Shown in pieces: positions 24,101 through 36,900 of a DNA stretch of 64,000 bases (positions are counted from its first letter, which is position 1; each line of letters starts with the position of its first letter). Below the pieces are notes generated by a model, which was not told the DNA's origin, did not search any database, and saw only the letters and a program-made list of their open reading frames with translations. Source of the stretch: Pyxicephalus adspersus. Taxonomy: Eukaryota; Chordata; Amphibia; Anura; Pyxicephalidae. The stretch spans positions 142,096,995 to 142,160,994 of the forward strand of contig NC_092861.1 of assembly GCF_032062135.1 (NCBI RefSeq), in the 5' to 3' direction. The position numbers were made by a program, and so were the translations under genes.

Positions 24101-26985
24101 CATAGCCAATATTTGTTGTGCTTTTTTGTGTACACTGTGCTCCACCAGCAAAGGTCTCCTGCCAAGATGAAGTCACTCCTATGTGGATGCATGGGAGCTA
24201 TATTATCCCCACCTAACCAATGAGCAATGATGAAGACTGGACAAAGATAATAATGGCTGCAAGAGAGAGTACGGAGGGACATTGCAACTATCACATCACA
24301 GGCAAGAGGTTCTTTAGCCATAAATATTTGTTATAAAATGCAAATATCCTGAGCATATTTGCACATTATAGAAAAAGCCCTGTGTGCCAACAGCTGATTT
24401 ACAAAATAACAGACTGAGGTCTAACAATTGCCATGCAGACCTTTCTACTGCAATGGAGAAATGCAATCTGACATTTATTAGGTGTTTTTCCCGGCTCTTT
24501 TTAGCTGGGTGCACCACCCGGCACTTTTCAGTAGCCACCCAGCTGTTTTTGGGAGGTTACTTAAAAGTTGGGTCACAAAACAGGGGCTGCCACCCATCTA
24601 CAGCTTCTTCACAGCAACCTTCAAAAATCTTTTGGGGAGAAAACGGTTTATTGTTCTTCCTATTTTGGCTGTCTAGTGTTCAACACAGTTTTTTTTTAAG
24701 CCGGGTCGAAAGAAATTGTAGGCGGGTGGTGGTCGCTGTCGCAACTCTTCAGTAACCACCCAAATACAGCGAGGTGCTTTCTAAAAAGTGCCAGGTGGTG
24801 CGCCCAGCTAACAGCTGCTGGGGAGAACATTGATCACATGCTCACATCTGGCTAAATTTAAGAGATTAGAAGAAATAGCTGTTATGCAATGTGAAAGTAC
24901 ACCTGACCCACACTGATTACATTTATTTATCAGCCTGATTGGTATTACAAATTGCCTTTTCAAATTTGGGTTTAGTTGTTTTTTTATTTTAAACAAATAC
25001 CTCTCTTTAATACCCCCACAGATTTGCAAATTCTATAGTATAACGCTTCTCACCCAGTTAAGGTTCTTGTGATGCTGCTGCTTCTGCTCCTCGTTCAGAT
25101 ACTGCTGACTATCCACAATTTCTTTACAGATTCCAGTACACATTCCCAGCACCTCCTGCAGCAACTGCTTAGAACAACAATGCACTTTATAGTCTCTGGT
25201 CTCACCGGTCACATTAGAAGGTTGCCTGCTATCTGCAATAGCGTCCTGAGGGTTTTTAACAGTTATGTTTTTTCTAGGACTAATGTTCCTCCTGGAATTC
25301 TCGGATATTTCTCCTCTCTGGACGTCCAGTTCAGATTTCCCACTTTTTTCTTTGGAAGGCGAATCATTACTTTGTTTTGCTGCCTCAATGCTGGAAGCAC
25401 CTTGGCCTCTCGCTGGTCTTACGTTATTACTGGGGCTTCTAAGCCGACCTGAGATAGTTAATGGTTCCTCATGTTGGTGGCTAGGTTCTGTAACTTTTTT
25501 AGCTTCGCTTAAAAGTGCGTCATTGTCCATTCTTGTGTTAGCAGTAGATAATCCAGGTTCTGCATTGTCTATACGTCTGCTAGGCCCAGCCTCTTCCCTG
25601 AGGCTTTCAGTGGGTAAGTTGGGCTCTCTGGAACCTTCACAGCTTCTCCGTTGTTGTAAGCTGCTACTTCCACTATGACCCTGAGATCCGTCTTGAGAGC
25701 TAGGCTTGGTTAGGTGTGGGTTGTCCTTCTTGCTCCTGACTGCACATTCACTCGGATCTAGGACAGCAATGGAAGTCCCAGGATCTATGAAGTCTTTTCC
25801 AGCCCTGCTGGATCTGATCTCTTGGCTGATTGATATATTGGTACCAGCGGATTCCTTGGGACCATCATTGGGGCTGCTATCATTTTTCCTTCTATTACGA
25901 CCGCCGAGGGCTTCCACCTTTTCAGAGCCAGAAGCAGCAAGGATTGGATTGTCATTTCTTGTCTTGTCTAAGCCTTCACCCTCCTGTCCCCTGACGGTAG
26001 CAGAGATTCCGGCTTCCTCCACATCTTTTCCTTTGCTGGCTCTGGTCCTTCTGCTGACTGATGTGTCCATTACCGCCACTTTCGGGCTGTTCTTTATATT
26101 GACACTGGAACCCTCGCGGCTTCTCCTCGATCGTAAACTTCTATTGCTCCCACCGGGGTCCTCGGAGCCTTTTTGAGAATTGGGCTCAGCCAGGTGTTTA
26201 TTTTTTATTTCCTCCTTGCTTGATTTTGAATCTTCACCGGACCCTCCGATGCCAGTGATAGCTCCAGATTCCTCAGGGTTGTTTCCTCTGGATCTGGTCT
26301 CTTTCCTTAAAGATGTATTAGCGGCTCCTCTGGGGTTGTTTTCGCCTGTAATATTAGTACCATCGCGGCTTCTCCTTGCACGGAGGCTGCTGATCGCGCC
26401 AGGTCCCGGTTCTTTTCCAAAGCTGACCTCGGCTTTGTCTTTTTTCTCCACACCCCGTCCTACATTGGAGGCTTCGGGCTCCTCATGGTTTTTAGCTCTG
26501 CTGGATCTGGTTGCTCTGCTGAAGGATGTCTCAATCTGATTGGATGAAGCAGCTCCTCTGGGGCTGTCCTTTATTTTACCACCAGAGCTGTTTTTGGAAT
26601 GACCCGCACTAGGTGTATGTAACGGGTCACCGCTTTGGGTGTTGGGCTGTATGGGGGCAGCATTGTTGGCATTTCTGAGCGCCATGGAGTGTACGCTGCT
26701 ATCAGTGTCCCTTTTCTCCTTCCTTCCTGTGGGGGGCGCTGTATCACTGGGTGTCTGGTCCGATTCATTCTCTTCATTTGGTGGCCCATTCGCAGGGTCT
26801 TGCTTTCTCTTTATACGATCTGAGCTTCTTTTTTTGCCCTCTTTGTCTTTCCTCTTTTCCGCAGACAGTCTCTTCACATTTCTAGAAGTCTCGGCGGAGC
26901 TCAGGACCGATTCGTTGCCAGCGGCACCTCTCCCATCCTGTACGTGTAAACTTCTCCGCTTCGGACTGTCAACATTTGCCGCCAT
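17537..26985 (-). CDS. nsl1: NSL1, MIS12 kinetochore complex subunit, with giant N-terminal extension
   Basis: Six coding exons on the minus strand: 26985-25054, 23072-22997, 21984-21854, 21672-21618, 19656-19589, 17815-17537. All have GT-AG borders and matching phases; total 2541 nt, 846 aa. NSL1 is a rod subunit of the MIS12 complex that links centromere chromatin to NDC80. The conserved part starts at about residue 599 (YKVHCCSKQLL) and continues with ENVSINGLSW, DIKILEDQLDETMVETA, RKRYPRKIL, EKAEGFSQVLNLQPV and a C-terminal PQRHLYPLQSKRK. That last motif is the region that binds SPC24/SPC25 in human. Exon 1 adds 598 residues of low-complexity Ser/Arg/Asn/Glu-rich sequence with repeats at about 137-452 and many RRS and SPxK sites. 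The start ATG at 26985 sits in a good context (A at -3, G at +4); the frame stays open upstream to 27060, but the MAANVDSPKRR start is preferred. It faces TATDN3 copy A across about 520 bp, as in other vertebrates. Identity is firm; translation of the whole extension is inferred from a 2-kb open frame. Confidence 0.92.
18105..18172. repeat. (TA)34 microsatellite in NSL1 intron 5
   Basis: 68 bp of pure TA. Small open frames across it are artefacts. Confidence 0.95.
21094..21125 (+). repeat. GAAGC...GAAACGTGG repeat motif
   Basis: CTGAAGAAGCGGCAGTTGCC followed by ATGAAACGTGG. Motifs of this shape recur in amphibian and fish dispersed repeats, and similar cores are at 12040 and 53075. The parent element is not identified. 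Confidence 0.35.
22404..22752. mobile_element. hAT MITE with target-site duplication, NSL1 intron 2
   Basis: Starts CAGGGGTCAG and ends CTGACCCCTG, a perfect 10-bp inverted terminal repeat. It is flanked by near-identical 8-bp repeats ATCAAGGG (22396-22403) and ATCTAGGG (22753-22760), the duplication length of hAT transposons. A second end-like sequence CAGGGGTCGGCAACC lies inside near 22485, so it may be a nested pair. No transposase. Confidence 0.8.
23866..24005 (+). repeat. L2-type repeat tail in NSL1 intron 1
   Basis: Copy with AGATTGTAAGCTCGTCGGGG, a CTCCTCCTGTGTCACTGTCT block and a decayed TATAAAT end (AAAGAAATCCTG). Confidence 0.8.
24478..24833. repeat. Long palindromic element (family G), NSL1 intron 1
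   Basis: The left arm contains TTAGCTGGGTGCACCACCCG and GGCACTTTTCAGTAGCCACC. The right arm is its reverse complement (AAGTGCCAGGTGGTGCGCCC, AGCTAACAGCTGCTGGGGAG). The arms are about 150 nt each, with a centre around 24640-24690. Single right arms are at 30325, 44945 and 62173. Confidence 0.75.
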
Positions 26986-27503
26986 TTTCAAAAACCGGGA
27001 AGCTCCGCACCGGAAGTCCGGTTGCCAAACCTGCACCCTCAGAAACACTACCAAACACATTCGTTCCGTGTAGGGTGGAAATATAATTTACTTTAGGATT
27101 TATCAATAAAAGATCTCTCTATACAGAAAAAATGGTGCCTAAAAATGCACTACAGATAAAAAATATCAAATGTTGTGATATTTTACTGTATAGCGGTTTA
27201 CCGGAAGTTTTCCGGTTGCCATGTTACTACACCCAAACTATAGTTAGGAGCCGCAGGTTCGATATCTTCATACACACGACATCTCTAATTTCATCATAAA
27301 ACTATTTTTTATGTTATCTTAATACACTTTTGTGGAACTATTTTACTTTTACTGTAAAAATTGACAAATTCAAAGTTCCTATAGTTACTATTGGGTGTAC
27401 AAAAATGGAGGACGGTGAAAGGGAGGGGGGTGCGCATGCGCAGTGAATGCCCAAGCTACTCTAGATTGACAGATGCTTGGAAGTTGCAGCTGCTGGATTC
27501 AGC
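26986..27503. promoter_or_regulatory. Two-way promoter between NSL1 and TATDN3 copy A
   Basis: About 520 bp separate the two divergent start codons. It holds two ETS-type ACCGGAAGT/ACCGGAAG sites (27009-27017, 27200-27207) and a perfect NRF1 palindrome TGCGCATGCGCA (27431-27442). The NSL1 start codon itself lies in a YY1-type AAAATGGCGGC motif (26978-26988, minus). No TATA box. These are typical housekeeping shared-promoter elements; activity is inferred. Confidence 0.7.
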
Positions 27504-27931
27504 ATGGAGCTCAATGGGGGCTTTGTAGATTGTCACTGCCACCTGACAGCTGCAGAATTTAATCACGTAAGAGTGACATTACTTTCTTATATGTCTTCCA
27601 TGTAACTTGCAATGGTACAAAATAACACAGCCTTCCTCTTAGATTGTAAGCTCTTCGGGGCAGGGTCCTCTCCTCCTCCTGTGTCACTGTCTGTATCTGT
27701 CTGTCATCTGCAACTCCTATTTATTATACAACGCTGCGTAATATGTTGGCGCTATATAAATACTGTTTAACAATAATATTAATAATTCCTATGGGTTGGT
27801 ATGGTATTTTAGGAGTTCTGCTTCCCCTGCCAAGTATGTTGATAGGTAATCCCTTTGATTTTCCAATGACAATATTAGTTTAGTAGATGTTACCTCTAAA
27901 TTAATTTCTAGGGTATTATTATTATTAGGCA

Positions 27932-27973
<42 letters not shown>

Positions 27974-30900
27974 CGCAAACATATGCAGTGCTGTACAAAG
28001 TCCATAGTCGTGTCACTAGCTGTCCCTCAAAGAGCTCACAATCTAATGTCCCTACTATAGTCATATGTCATTATTGTAGTCTTAGGGGGACAATTTTAAA
28101 GGAAAGCCGATTAACCTAACTGTATGTTTTTTATTTGCTATATAAAAATTATTATTAATAAACAGGTTTTATATAGCGCCAACATATGGCACAGCACTGT
28201 ACATTAAATAGGGGTTGCAAATGACAGACAGTGACACAGATGGAGGAGAGGACCCTGCCCCGAAGAGTTTACAATCTAAGAGGTGGGGAAGTATCACACA
28301 ATAGGAGGGGAGATATGTATAATCATATATAACCCTCATGATTGTGTTTGTAAAAGATAAGAGAGAAGACCAATCAATGAACATGAAATGTTGCATACCT
28401 AGCTAAATTCTTTTTAGTAATAATTACAAAAAGTCCCCTTACATTGGGTATTATTGGCAGGAATGTCCCCTTACATTGGAGGCGATCTGAAAGAATGCCC
28501 TGCAGAAACTACAGAAGGAGGAGTACACATCACCAGTCACCCAAATATACCAAACATAATATGGATTTTTTTTTAGCTCTGAAACATAACATACTGACGT
28601 CTGTATCTGGAATCTGTGCATGCATTTATTTGTTGTTTCTTCTACATTGCAGGATATTGATGACATATTGCAAGGAGCAAAGGCAGTAAGTATTATTTTC
28701 TTTGTGCCTATAACTGCTAAGGCTGCATACAATTTATGTTGCTGGAAACTATCTTTAGGATTAGTTTCCAGTGACAGATAAAGGAACAAGTGCTGTACAC
28801 ACAGTGCCCATCCTGTTTATGGAGAGGGGAGGAGGGATGAGCACCCCGCTGTGCTCTCCTCCCCTGACCTGTATTGCAGTCATTCTCCTTCATATATTTA
28901 TGGATTCCTCCTGATGGATCCATGAATTCTCACCTCATGTCGTTCATGGATTCCTAAGGATGAATCCCTGAATGACTGCTATACAAGACAAGGGTGGAGA
29001 GAACAGTGGGGTGCCACTTGCTCGTCCTTCCCTCCCCCTAGAACTGAATGGGTGCTCTGTGTGTAGTGCTTGTTCTTTCATCTATCGTGTGTACATAGCC
29101 TAAAACTTACAAAGAGCACTCAAAACCCATTTCTTCAAACTTGCCTACTTGTCTTTTTCTGTCTCCTAAAACCCTCACTACTTCTTATCACTACATATCT
29201 CCCCTTCTATTGTTTGGGACTTACCCCACCTTTAGATTGTAAGCTCTTCGGGGCAGGGTCCTCTCCTCCTCCTGTGTCACTGTCTGTGCCTGTCTGTAAT
29301 TTGCAACCCAAATAAAATCATCACATTAAATTGGCTGAGTGAAGAAAAAGATTGTTCAATGGTTAATAAACTGCCTTGGTACACCAAGATTGTAAATTAA
29401 TCCAGTGTCAAGCATGGTGGCTGAGAAGTTATCACTCTGGCCTATGCAGTTCTAGGTCCCAGGTTCAAACCTCGGTCAGGACTCTATCTGCATCGAGTTT
29501 GCAGGTTCAGCCCGTGTCTGCGTGGGTTTCCTCTGGGTACTCCGGTTTTCCCCTACATTCCAAAAACATGCTGTTAGGCTGATTTCCTCCCCCCAAAATT
29601 GACCTTAGACTGCATTAAAGACATATGACTATGGTAGAGACATTAGATTGTGAGCTCCCTTAAGGGGCCGCTAATTATATGACTTTGTACAGCGCTGCGT
29701 AATATTTCATTGCTATATAAATACTGTGTAATAATATTAATAATTTCCACCAGGACTCTATCAGCAAGGAGCTGGTATGTTCTCACGGAGTTTGTGACAC
29801 ACACCACACAGTGACCCCATAACCTTGATATGTTTTTGAGACAGTTTGGGCTCTAGCAATAATATAATTTTATATTTTGGACCTTTATCTGTGTTTCAGG
29901 CCGGTGTCCGGGCTTTGGTAGGGGTGGCAGAGCACTCAGCGGAATTTGAAAAATTAATTCACCTTTCCAGAAGGTAAGTCTAAAATATTTGCCTAATTAA
30001 GACCAACTCCAGTTAGAGGTACAATTTAAAATAAACCACTGCAGGGAAAATCAACAGCTTTAATTTCATATCCATACCCCAGGCCACTTCATTTCCTTAA
30101 CTAAAATACCAGGTGTTTCGGATATCTAGAAGTTGTGACTCGCTCTCTATGATAGTGCTGAGCAAGTTCCATCTCAATCAAGTGGGAAGTGGTCATAGCC
30201 CTATGTAAGTTAGTATTTGAGTAAATTGTAGCTTAGGAAGGAGAGCACAGGGTGATCCTAGCTGATAATGAAAGAGTATATGAAATTATTCTGATACAGT
30301 TTGATAGATCAGTGCTAAACCCAGAAATCTTTTTTAAGATGGGTAGGAAGAAATTGTAGGCGGGTGGCAGCCACTGTATTGTGACCCAACTCTTTAGTAA
30401 CTGCCCAAAAACAGCCGGGTGGTTGCTGAAAAGTGCCGGGTGGTACGCCCAGCTAAAAGAGGCTGGGGAGAACACTGTGGACTATACATATTAATAATGA
30501 AATGGGAAGAATAAGTTCTATTTAGGTGAAAGCGAGAGACCTTAACGTAGTACAATGCTCTGGTAGATCAGTTGTCAGAGGGGGACAATAATCAATGAAA
30601 GCCTGCATGTTTCTGAAGTAAGTAAACAGTAAGTAAACAGAGACTCTAGCTGTCTAAAGAAGCAATATTTTTGCAGAGTATTAGCATGAATGATGAACAT
30701 CCTTCTCATGTGCTTTTTGCTGTAATCAAGTTTAAATATAGAACTTGCTATAAAATAGAATAATTTCTTGTTAGGTTCAAGCCTGTATAACTGAAAGGCC
30801 AGAAATTCAATGAATGAAAGGGGCCAGGGATAGTCAGGCTGAGGCGTAAAGGTCTAGATAATGCTGAACGTTCTCCAGGGCTCTATCTGACTTGCTTCAG

Positions 30901-33900
30901 CTTCTAATACATGCAGAAGGTTACATTGTGCAATGCATGAGTAGAGTTCATTGCATGAGTAGAGTCTGTACAACTGTGTAAGACTAAAGGTAGCAAGTTA
31001 AGCTTGAAGTGCATGCACTAGAACATACCTGCATGTATCTTTAATTGCCCTAATATAATATTTGCTTCCCAGTTACCCGTGAACCTGGTTGCACAACAAA
31101 TAGGGTACTGTAGCTGAGTAGAAGGCTGCACAGTTAAGTGCTGGAGAATCTGATCAGAAGATTAGATTTTGTCTTTTAGTCAGTGTTGATTTAACCATTG
31201 CTTTCAGTGATCCTATGTAATAGCACAAATTTAAAGTTATAAGTTGATGCATTGTTTATCCAGTGACTGACTGTACACAGGAATGCCGGGCTGGTGTTTC
31301 CATGTTTGGGAGTGCATCCAGTCCAAGCAGAAGCCTCAGAACAACAACGCAGCGCCACCCTTAAGGTAAAATGCTTTAGAGCTTATCAATAACTAAATAT
31401 TAGGAACTTTTACTGTATAGGAACATTATTTAATTCATTATTTTTAATAGTGATGACTGAATCTCATCTCAAATAAATTCTTCTAAAGAATTTAGAGATT
31501 TTATAGACTGTGGACAGCATACAAAACTTCCTGAAACAAGGAAAATAGATATTTTTTTGTCAGAAGAGACATTTAAAGTCTTTAAATCCTTTACTTCAAT
31601 TTACTTTTTTTTTGCCTTCCCTGGTCCCTCCTTTCTCTCCTGGCCTACATGCTTATTAGGGGCCAGTTTTTATTATGGCAGTATGGTCTTATCGTGGCCT
31701 TTCTGCTGGTGAACAAGTGTTATTTATGCCACTAATAATTCTCAGATGCATTGCAGCATCAATCCCTAGCAGTCTTTTCTTGCTTCTGCACCAACCCATT
31801 GTTGCAGAAGATGTAGGACTCCAGTGCTGGAGGGAATAATTAGGAAGTTTTGTCAAGGACATTTCACCACTGAAATCCACAAGAAATTAAAGAGTAAATC
31901 AGGTGTCACTGTCCAGACTTCATCTATAACAGAAATATCTGTTTTTAAATAAACAATTGTTAAAAGAGCTTGTAGGATTTTATCAGCTTTTGCTTTTACC
32001 GGTATATAGGTCGTAATTGTAACAGTGGAAATGTGTTTTATGCATTGCAGGATTTAGAAGATGCTTTACCACTAATTGAACAATACAAGGATGAGTTGGT
32101 GGCTATTGGTGAGGTAAAGATTATCTCTTGTATGATTTCTTGGTTTGGATGATTTTGAAGGATTTAACTGTGCAGTGTTAAAGTCCCTTGATAAAATCTT
32201 CCAAATGACTTTACCCCCCAAATAAATGCCGTCTTGATTTGATTTTTAAAGTGTTTCAGTTGATTTGGTAAAAAAAAAAAACTATTTGATAAGAGTATGG
32301 TAGTTAAAGCTGAACTCTAGGCAGATAAAATATGCTTATAAATTCAGTTCTGTAATTATAAATACATTTCATGTTCTGTGACTTCTCTCAGGTTGGCCTG
32401 GATTTCACTCCCCGAATCGCAAGCACAGATGACCAAAAGGAAGAACAGCGTCAAGTGTTCATCAAACAGATAGAATTGGCCAAACATCTAGGGCTACCAC
32501 TGTAAGGTCGTTATGGAATATCATCATTCATACATTGTCAAACATAGCTCATCACTCTCAGTAAATATTTTTGCCCCTTTGTGGCCCTCTGTTTTTTGTG
32601 AAACTACCTGATCCATTATATCCTGACTTGCTAGGTCATTTAGCTTTTTTTTTTTTTTTTTTTTTTTTAAACCCAAATTGTTTGGACCATTCCCCACCCA
32701 GAGTTATGGTTAAGTTCCCTGTTTGCATTTGCCAACATTACCAAATTATTGCAATTTTTGCCCACTGATGAACTGAGCTCTTCTGTTCTGCTGCCTACCT
32801 GCCCTACCTATTCTCTGAATGGATTGTTTTGTATGTAGCGAATTAGTGATGCTCTACTGGCACACCTTATGCCGTCTGTTTCCCAAGTTCCCTCATAGAA
32901 GTTCCTATCTGCGTCCCATTCTTTGCAGATAAATACAGAGACCCCAAGCAATAGCCCAATATACCTATCCAATCCCTAACACTTAACCTAAGAACAATTG
33001 TGTGGACTGATAGATAAAAAGTGTTCTGCGGGATAATTTTGCTGTTGCCTAAATTGTCATTTTTAATTTTCAGGGTTTGAAACAAATCAGAGATTGTGAT
33101 TGGTTGCTATGTTTATAAAAGAACATGTAATAGGAATAGGGTATTTTTTTTCACATGTCAGTTGTTACATTTATTATTATTAATATTATTGTTAATAATA
33201 AAAACATTTATATAGCGACAACCTATTACACAGTGCCGTACAACAAATGAGGATTGCAAATGACAGACAGATACAGACAGTGATGAGATTTACATTCATT
33301 GAATGCTCCCCTTCATATTTCCTGTGCAATACAGAAGCATAAGATGGAGAATCTAATTGTTTGTTCAGGGAAGGAAATTCTGTTTGTTCTTTAATTCTGT
33401 GTACATAAGGATTGTGTTCACTGTATTAGCGGACTGATATAATGATACCAGTTATGAGACTGCCATGTGTCATTAGCAAACACTGATATGTTGATTCATT
33501 CCATGATCTCCTGTTATCTCTCTTACACTTTGTTCACTCACAGAAATGTTCACTCACGATCAGCAGGAAGACCGACTATAAATCTGTTAAAGGAACAAGG
33601 TAGAATGTCTTGCCTCAGGCTTTAAATGCCTTATATATTAATATCATTATACTTTATAATATATCAATTGTTTGTTCAAAGAAAACCTAAAAAAATACCC
33701 AATGATCCTACAAAAGCTGCTGCCTAGTGCTAGAGGCTGCTATCACCAGAATGTTAAAAATAAAGCCATGCTGTCCTTTGGAACTAGCACCACCTTCACG
33801 ATTTGGGTAATGGCTGCCCCCAGACCAAGAACAAAGCTTTGACCATGAAGTTTTTCTTTAAACATGTTATATATCACTATATACAAATTGGAGTTCTGCT

Positions 33901-36900
33901 TTAAAGTATCTAAACCTAACAGCAGCTGTTTCACATCACATAAAGGTAAATATTGCCCTACAACCCAAGCCTTTTTAGGTGGGGCTGCAGAATTTGATTT
34001 GATTGAAGACTGAATGATTGAACACTGTTCAATTCCAACATTGGCATTTTTTCCCTCATGATTTTGTCGGACCAAATTGAATATGTAGTTGAACTATATA
34101 TCATATATATAATTGCCTGGAGATCAGTAGTATTATAGTGCATCAATACTGACATGGTAATAGAGTTTCTTTTTTTAAGCAGGAGCTGAAAAGGTTTTAC
34201 TTCATGCATTTGATGGAAAACCCTCAGTGGCAATGGAAGGTGTGAAAGCTGGATTCTTTTTTTCCATCCCTCCATCAATCATCAGAAGTGAGCAGGTAAA
34301 ACATGAATGTGGTTACTGTGATATTGTGGAAAATATTAAATTCTGATCTCCCCTTTAAAATATAAAATTGTCTTCTTTTAAAATGTCTTTGTTGGAAATG
34401 GTCTCTCTAACAGACCAGATTCATAAATTTCCCCTTATCAGATATTCCTTGATCTGACAAGCAACCTTCCTTCCAGAACCTCTGGTTTACAACACCTATT
34501 GTTAAAGTTGGAGTTTTGTGTCTTCAGGTGTCATAAAACTCAGATAAGACTAGAAGAGTGGCCTTGATTGAACTCTTGGATGTATTCTGAAACACATTTT
34601 TTCACACTCTTTATATTTTCAATATACCATTCTGTATAAACTAGTAGTTGACTGATTTGTAGCTGGATCGTTATGGTAAGCATTTTGAGACCAAGACCTA
34701 GTCTCCTAGGCCTCAGGAAAGCCTGAAAACCATAGTTAGTCTGTCCTGGTGAACCATAAGTCCCAGACATACCAAGTTTGGTCTCTGTGAACTCCTTATT
34801 TTGTGGTAATTAATAATCCGGGGGTTGGCAGTTCATAAAACCTGTACTTATGAAAATAATAATAATGGCATTTGGCAACAAGGGCATTTTGGAAGTGTCC
34901 ATACTCCATGTGGAGACAGCCCCGACCCTGCTGTCATTGGATTGTTGTATTAGTCCCACCTTTGTTGTTGGAATAGAAAAAAGCCATGTAAGCCCAGCAG
35001 AGGGAGCTCTCACTGATATCATCTTGTTGCTAAGGACAACGGCACTGACTATTGAGCACTGCAGGGAGCTCAGTGACTCTGACTTATAACTTGGACTTTA
35101 CACCGCAACCCAGACCAAAGCAAACCAACTCTCCCTAAGTTTTTTTTCACAGTTTTCGCATTTATTTTATGCTGTTGCTAAAGGTTCTGCTTTTATTCTG
35201 TTTTTTTTTCTTAGATTTGTCCTAATTTTTCTATAATTTGTTTTTGCACTCTTTTTGTATGTTTTTTACTTATTAAACACGATACAAAGTGTGAGCTGAA
35301 TCTCTGAATGCTCTAAGTAGAAATATTGTAACTTGCTAACCAGAAACGCTACTATAAACATTGTGATTTTTGGGACATCCCTGTCTGGAGTGGCAGCCGG
35401 TGACACTAAAGAAGGGTAATGCTGAGTGCTTCCGTCTAAGCATGTGGTGACAGTCTACCTGTGAAGGTGTGTTTGACAAGGGTTACCAGAGTGGTTAACT
35501 TTGCCCCATGACGGCCCTTCTCAGCCTGCTGGTGCGTGGACTGTTGCTGAGCGTGCTGGAAGGTCTATGTGCAGGCATGCGGGCTGAGAGGGCGTTCGTC
35601 ACAGTTACATCTGTTATCTAAGCACAAAATCAGTTAGTCATTTATATAAAAATATGACAAATCTGCACTAAGGCCATATCGCTGTTTTGAATGGTAATTT
35701 ATAAAACGCAGCATTGAGCTTCAGTAATGTGGTCTTTGCTGCATTCACCCAGAAGCCGATGCAGCACAACTGAACTGAATGATGAAGAACCATGAAGACA
35801 GCCCAACTTTCTTCCACATCTCTTCCAATATTCTAGCTTTCTTTGCTAAATTGAGCAGATTCCCTGGAGCTTTGCTATACCCCATGGATTGCTTTTTTAT
35901 TAATGCAGTGCAGCAGTTAATAACAGTTTGTGGATAACAATATTCACTTTCCAATTTTAAATCAGCCCCCTAGTGACCTGCAAGGGCTACAGACATAAAA
36001 TAACACTCACAAGTGCCTGTTAGAGATTAGGAAAGATCCTGGGGTGCACTCAATGAAAGCATATTAAGAGAAGTGAAATAAATACCGGTATGTCTAAATT
36101 GTCTTAGTTGCCAAAAGATCTGTAATTCTGTTAAGCTGGTTTGTGATCCAGGAACCTTTACTACATAGCATAGCAAGGCCCAGCACATGAACCCTAGTCA
36201 AAGTAAACCTGAGCCTAAAAAAATACAAATGGTATCTTATACCCTTCTAATTTACAGGCTCATAACTAGATGACCTAGTTTAAATTGTTGCATACCTCAG
36301 AAGTTCAGTGGGAAAGCTTACGTTTATGACTTCCCATTAAAAGTTATTTTAACATTATTTCATTTCACAACATTCAGATTGAATATAGAGCAGTAAAACA
36401 TTGATCACCTTGTGCACTTTGCTGTCACTTTCAGTCATCATGTACCCATGTCAGCACATGTAGTAGTAGTACTACAGTAGTAATCCAGAGCCTCATTAGC
36501 TTCAAGCGTTGGCCTTCTATCTCCAGTTATCCTTTACTGGGTTTTACTGTAGGCTGATAAAAAGACAACTTAAGGTTCTTTTACTGTATTTGTTGTGTTT
36601 AAACATTATTGATACAATTTCTAATAAACACACAAGTGTAATATTTGCTGTTTTGTTATACCTGCTTGATGTTCAATTTTAATGTCTTGTTAATACATGT
36701 ATCATAGAACAGTAATCACAGAGACTGAATTCAGACTTTTGTATGGATATCATATATGATTCAGTCCTTCTTTGTTTAAGAAGCAGAAACTAGTAAAACA
36801 ACTTCCTCTGGAAAACCTCTGTCTAGAAACAGACTCTCCAGCTCTTGGACCAGAAAAGCAGGTACATTTTTTCCCATTTTTCTTTGCACATAAATGAAGT

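Noticed and set aside
25069..27073. Several plus-strand open frames of 119-156 codons opposite NSL1 exon 1
   Set aside because: They are mirror frames of the AG-rich coding strand, with Leu/Ser-rich sequence, no splice context and no family resemblance.
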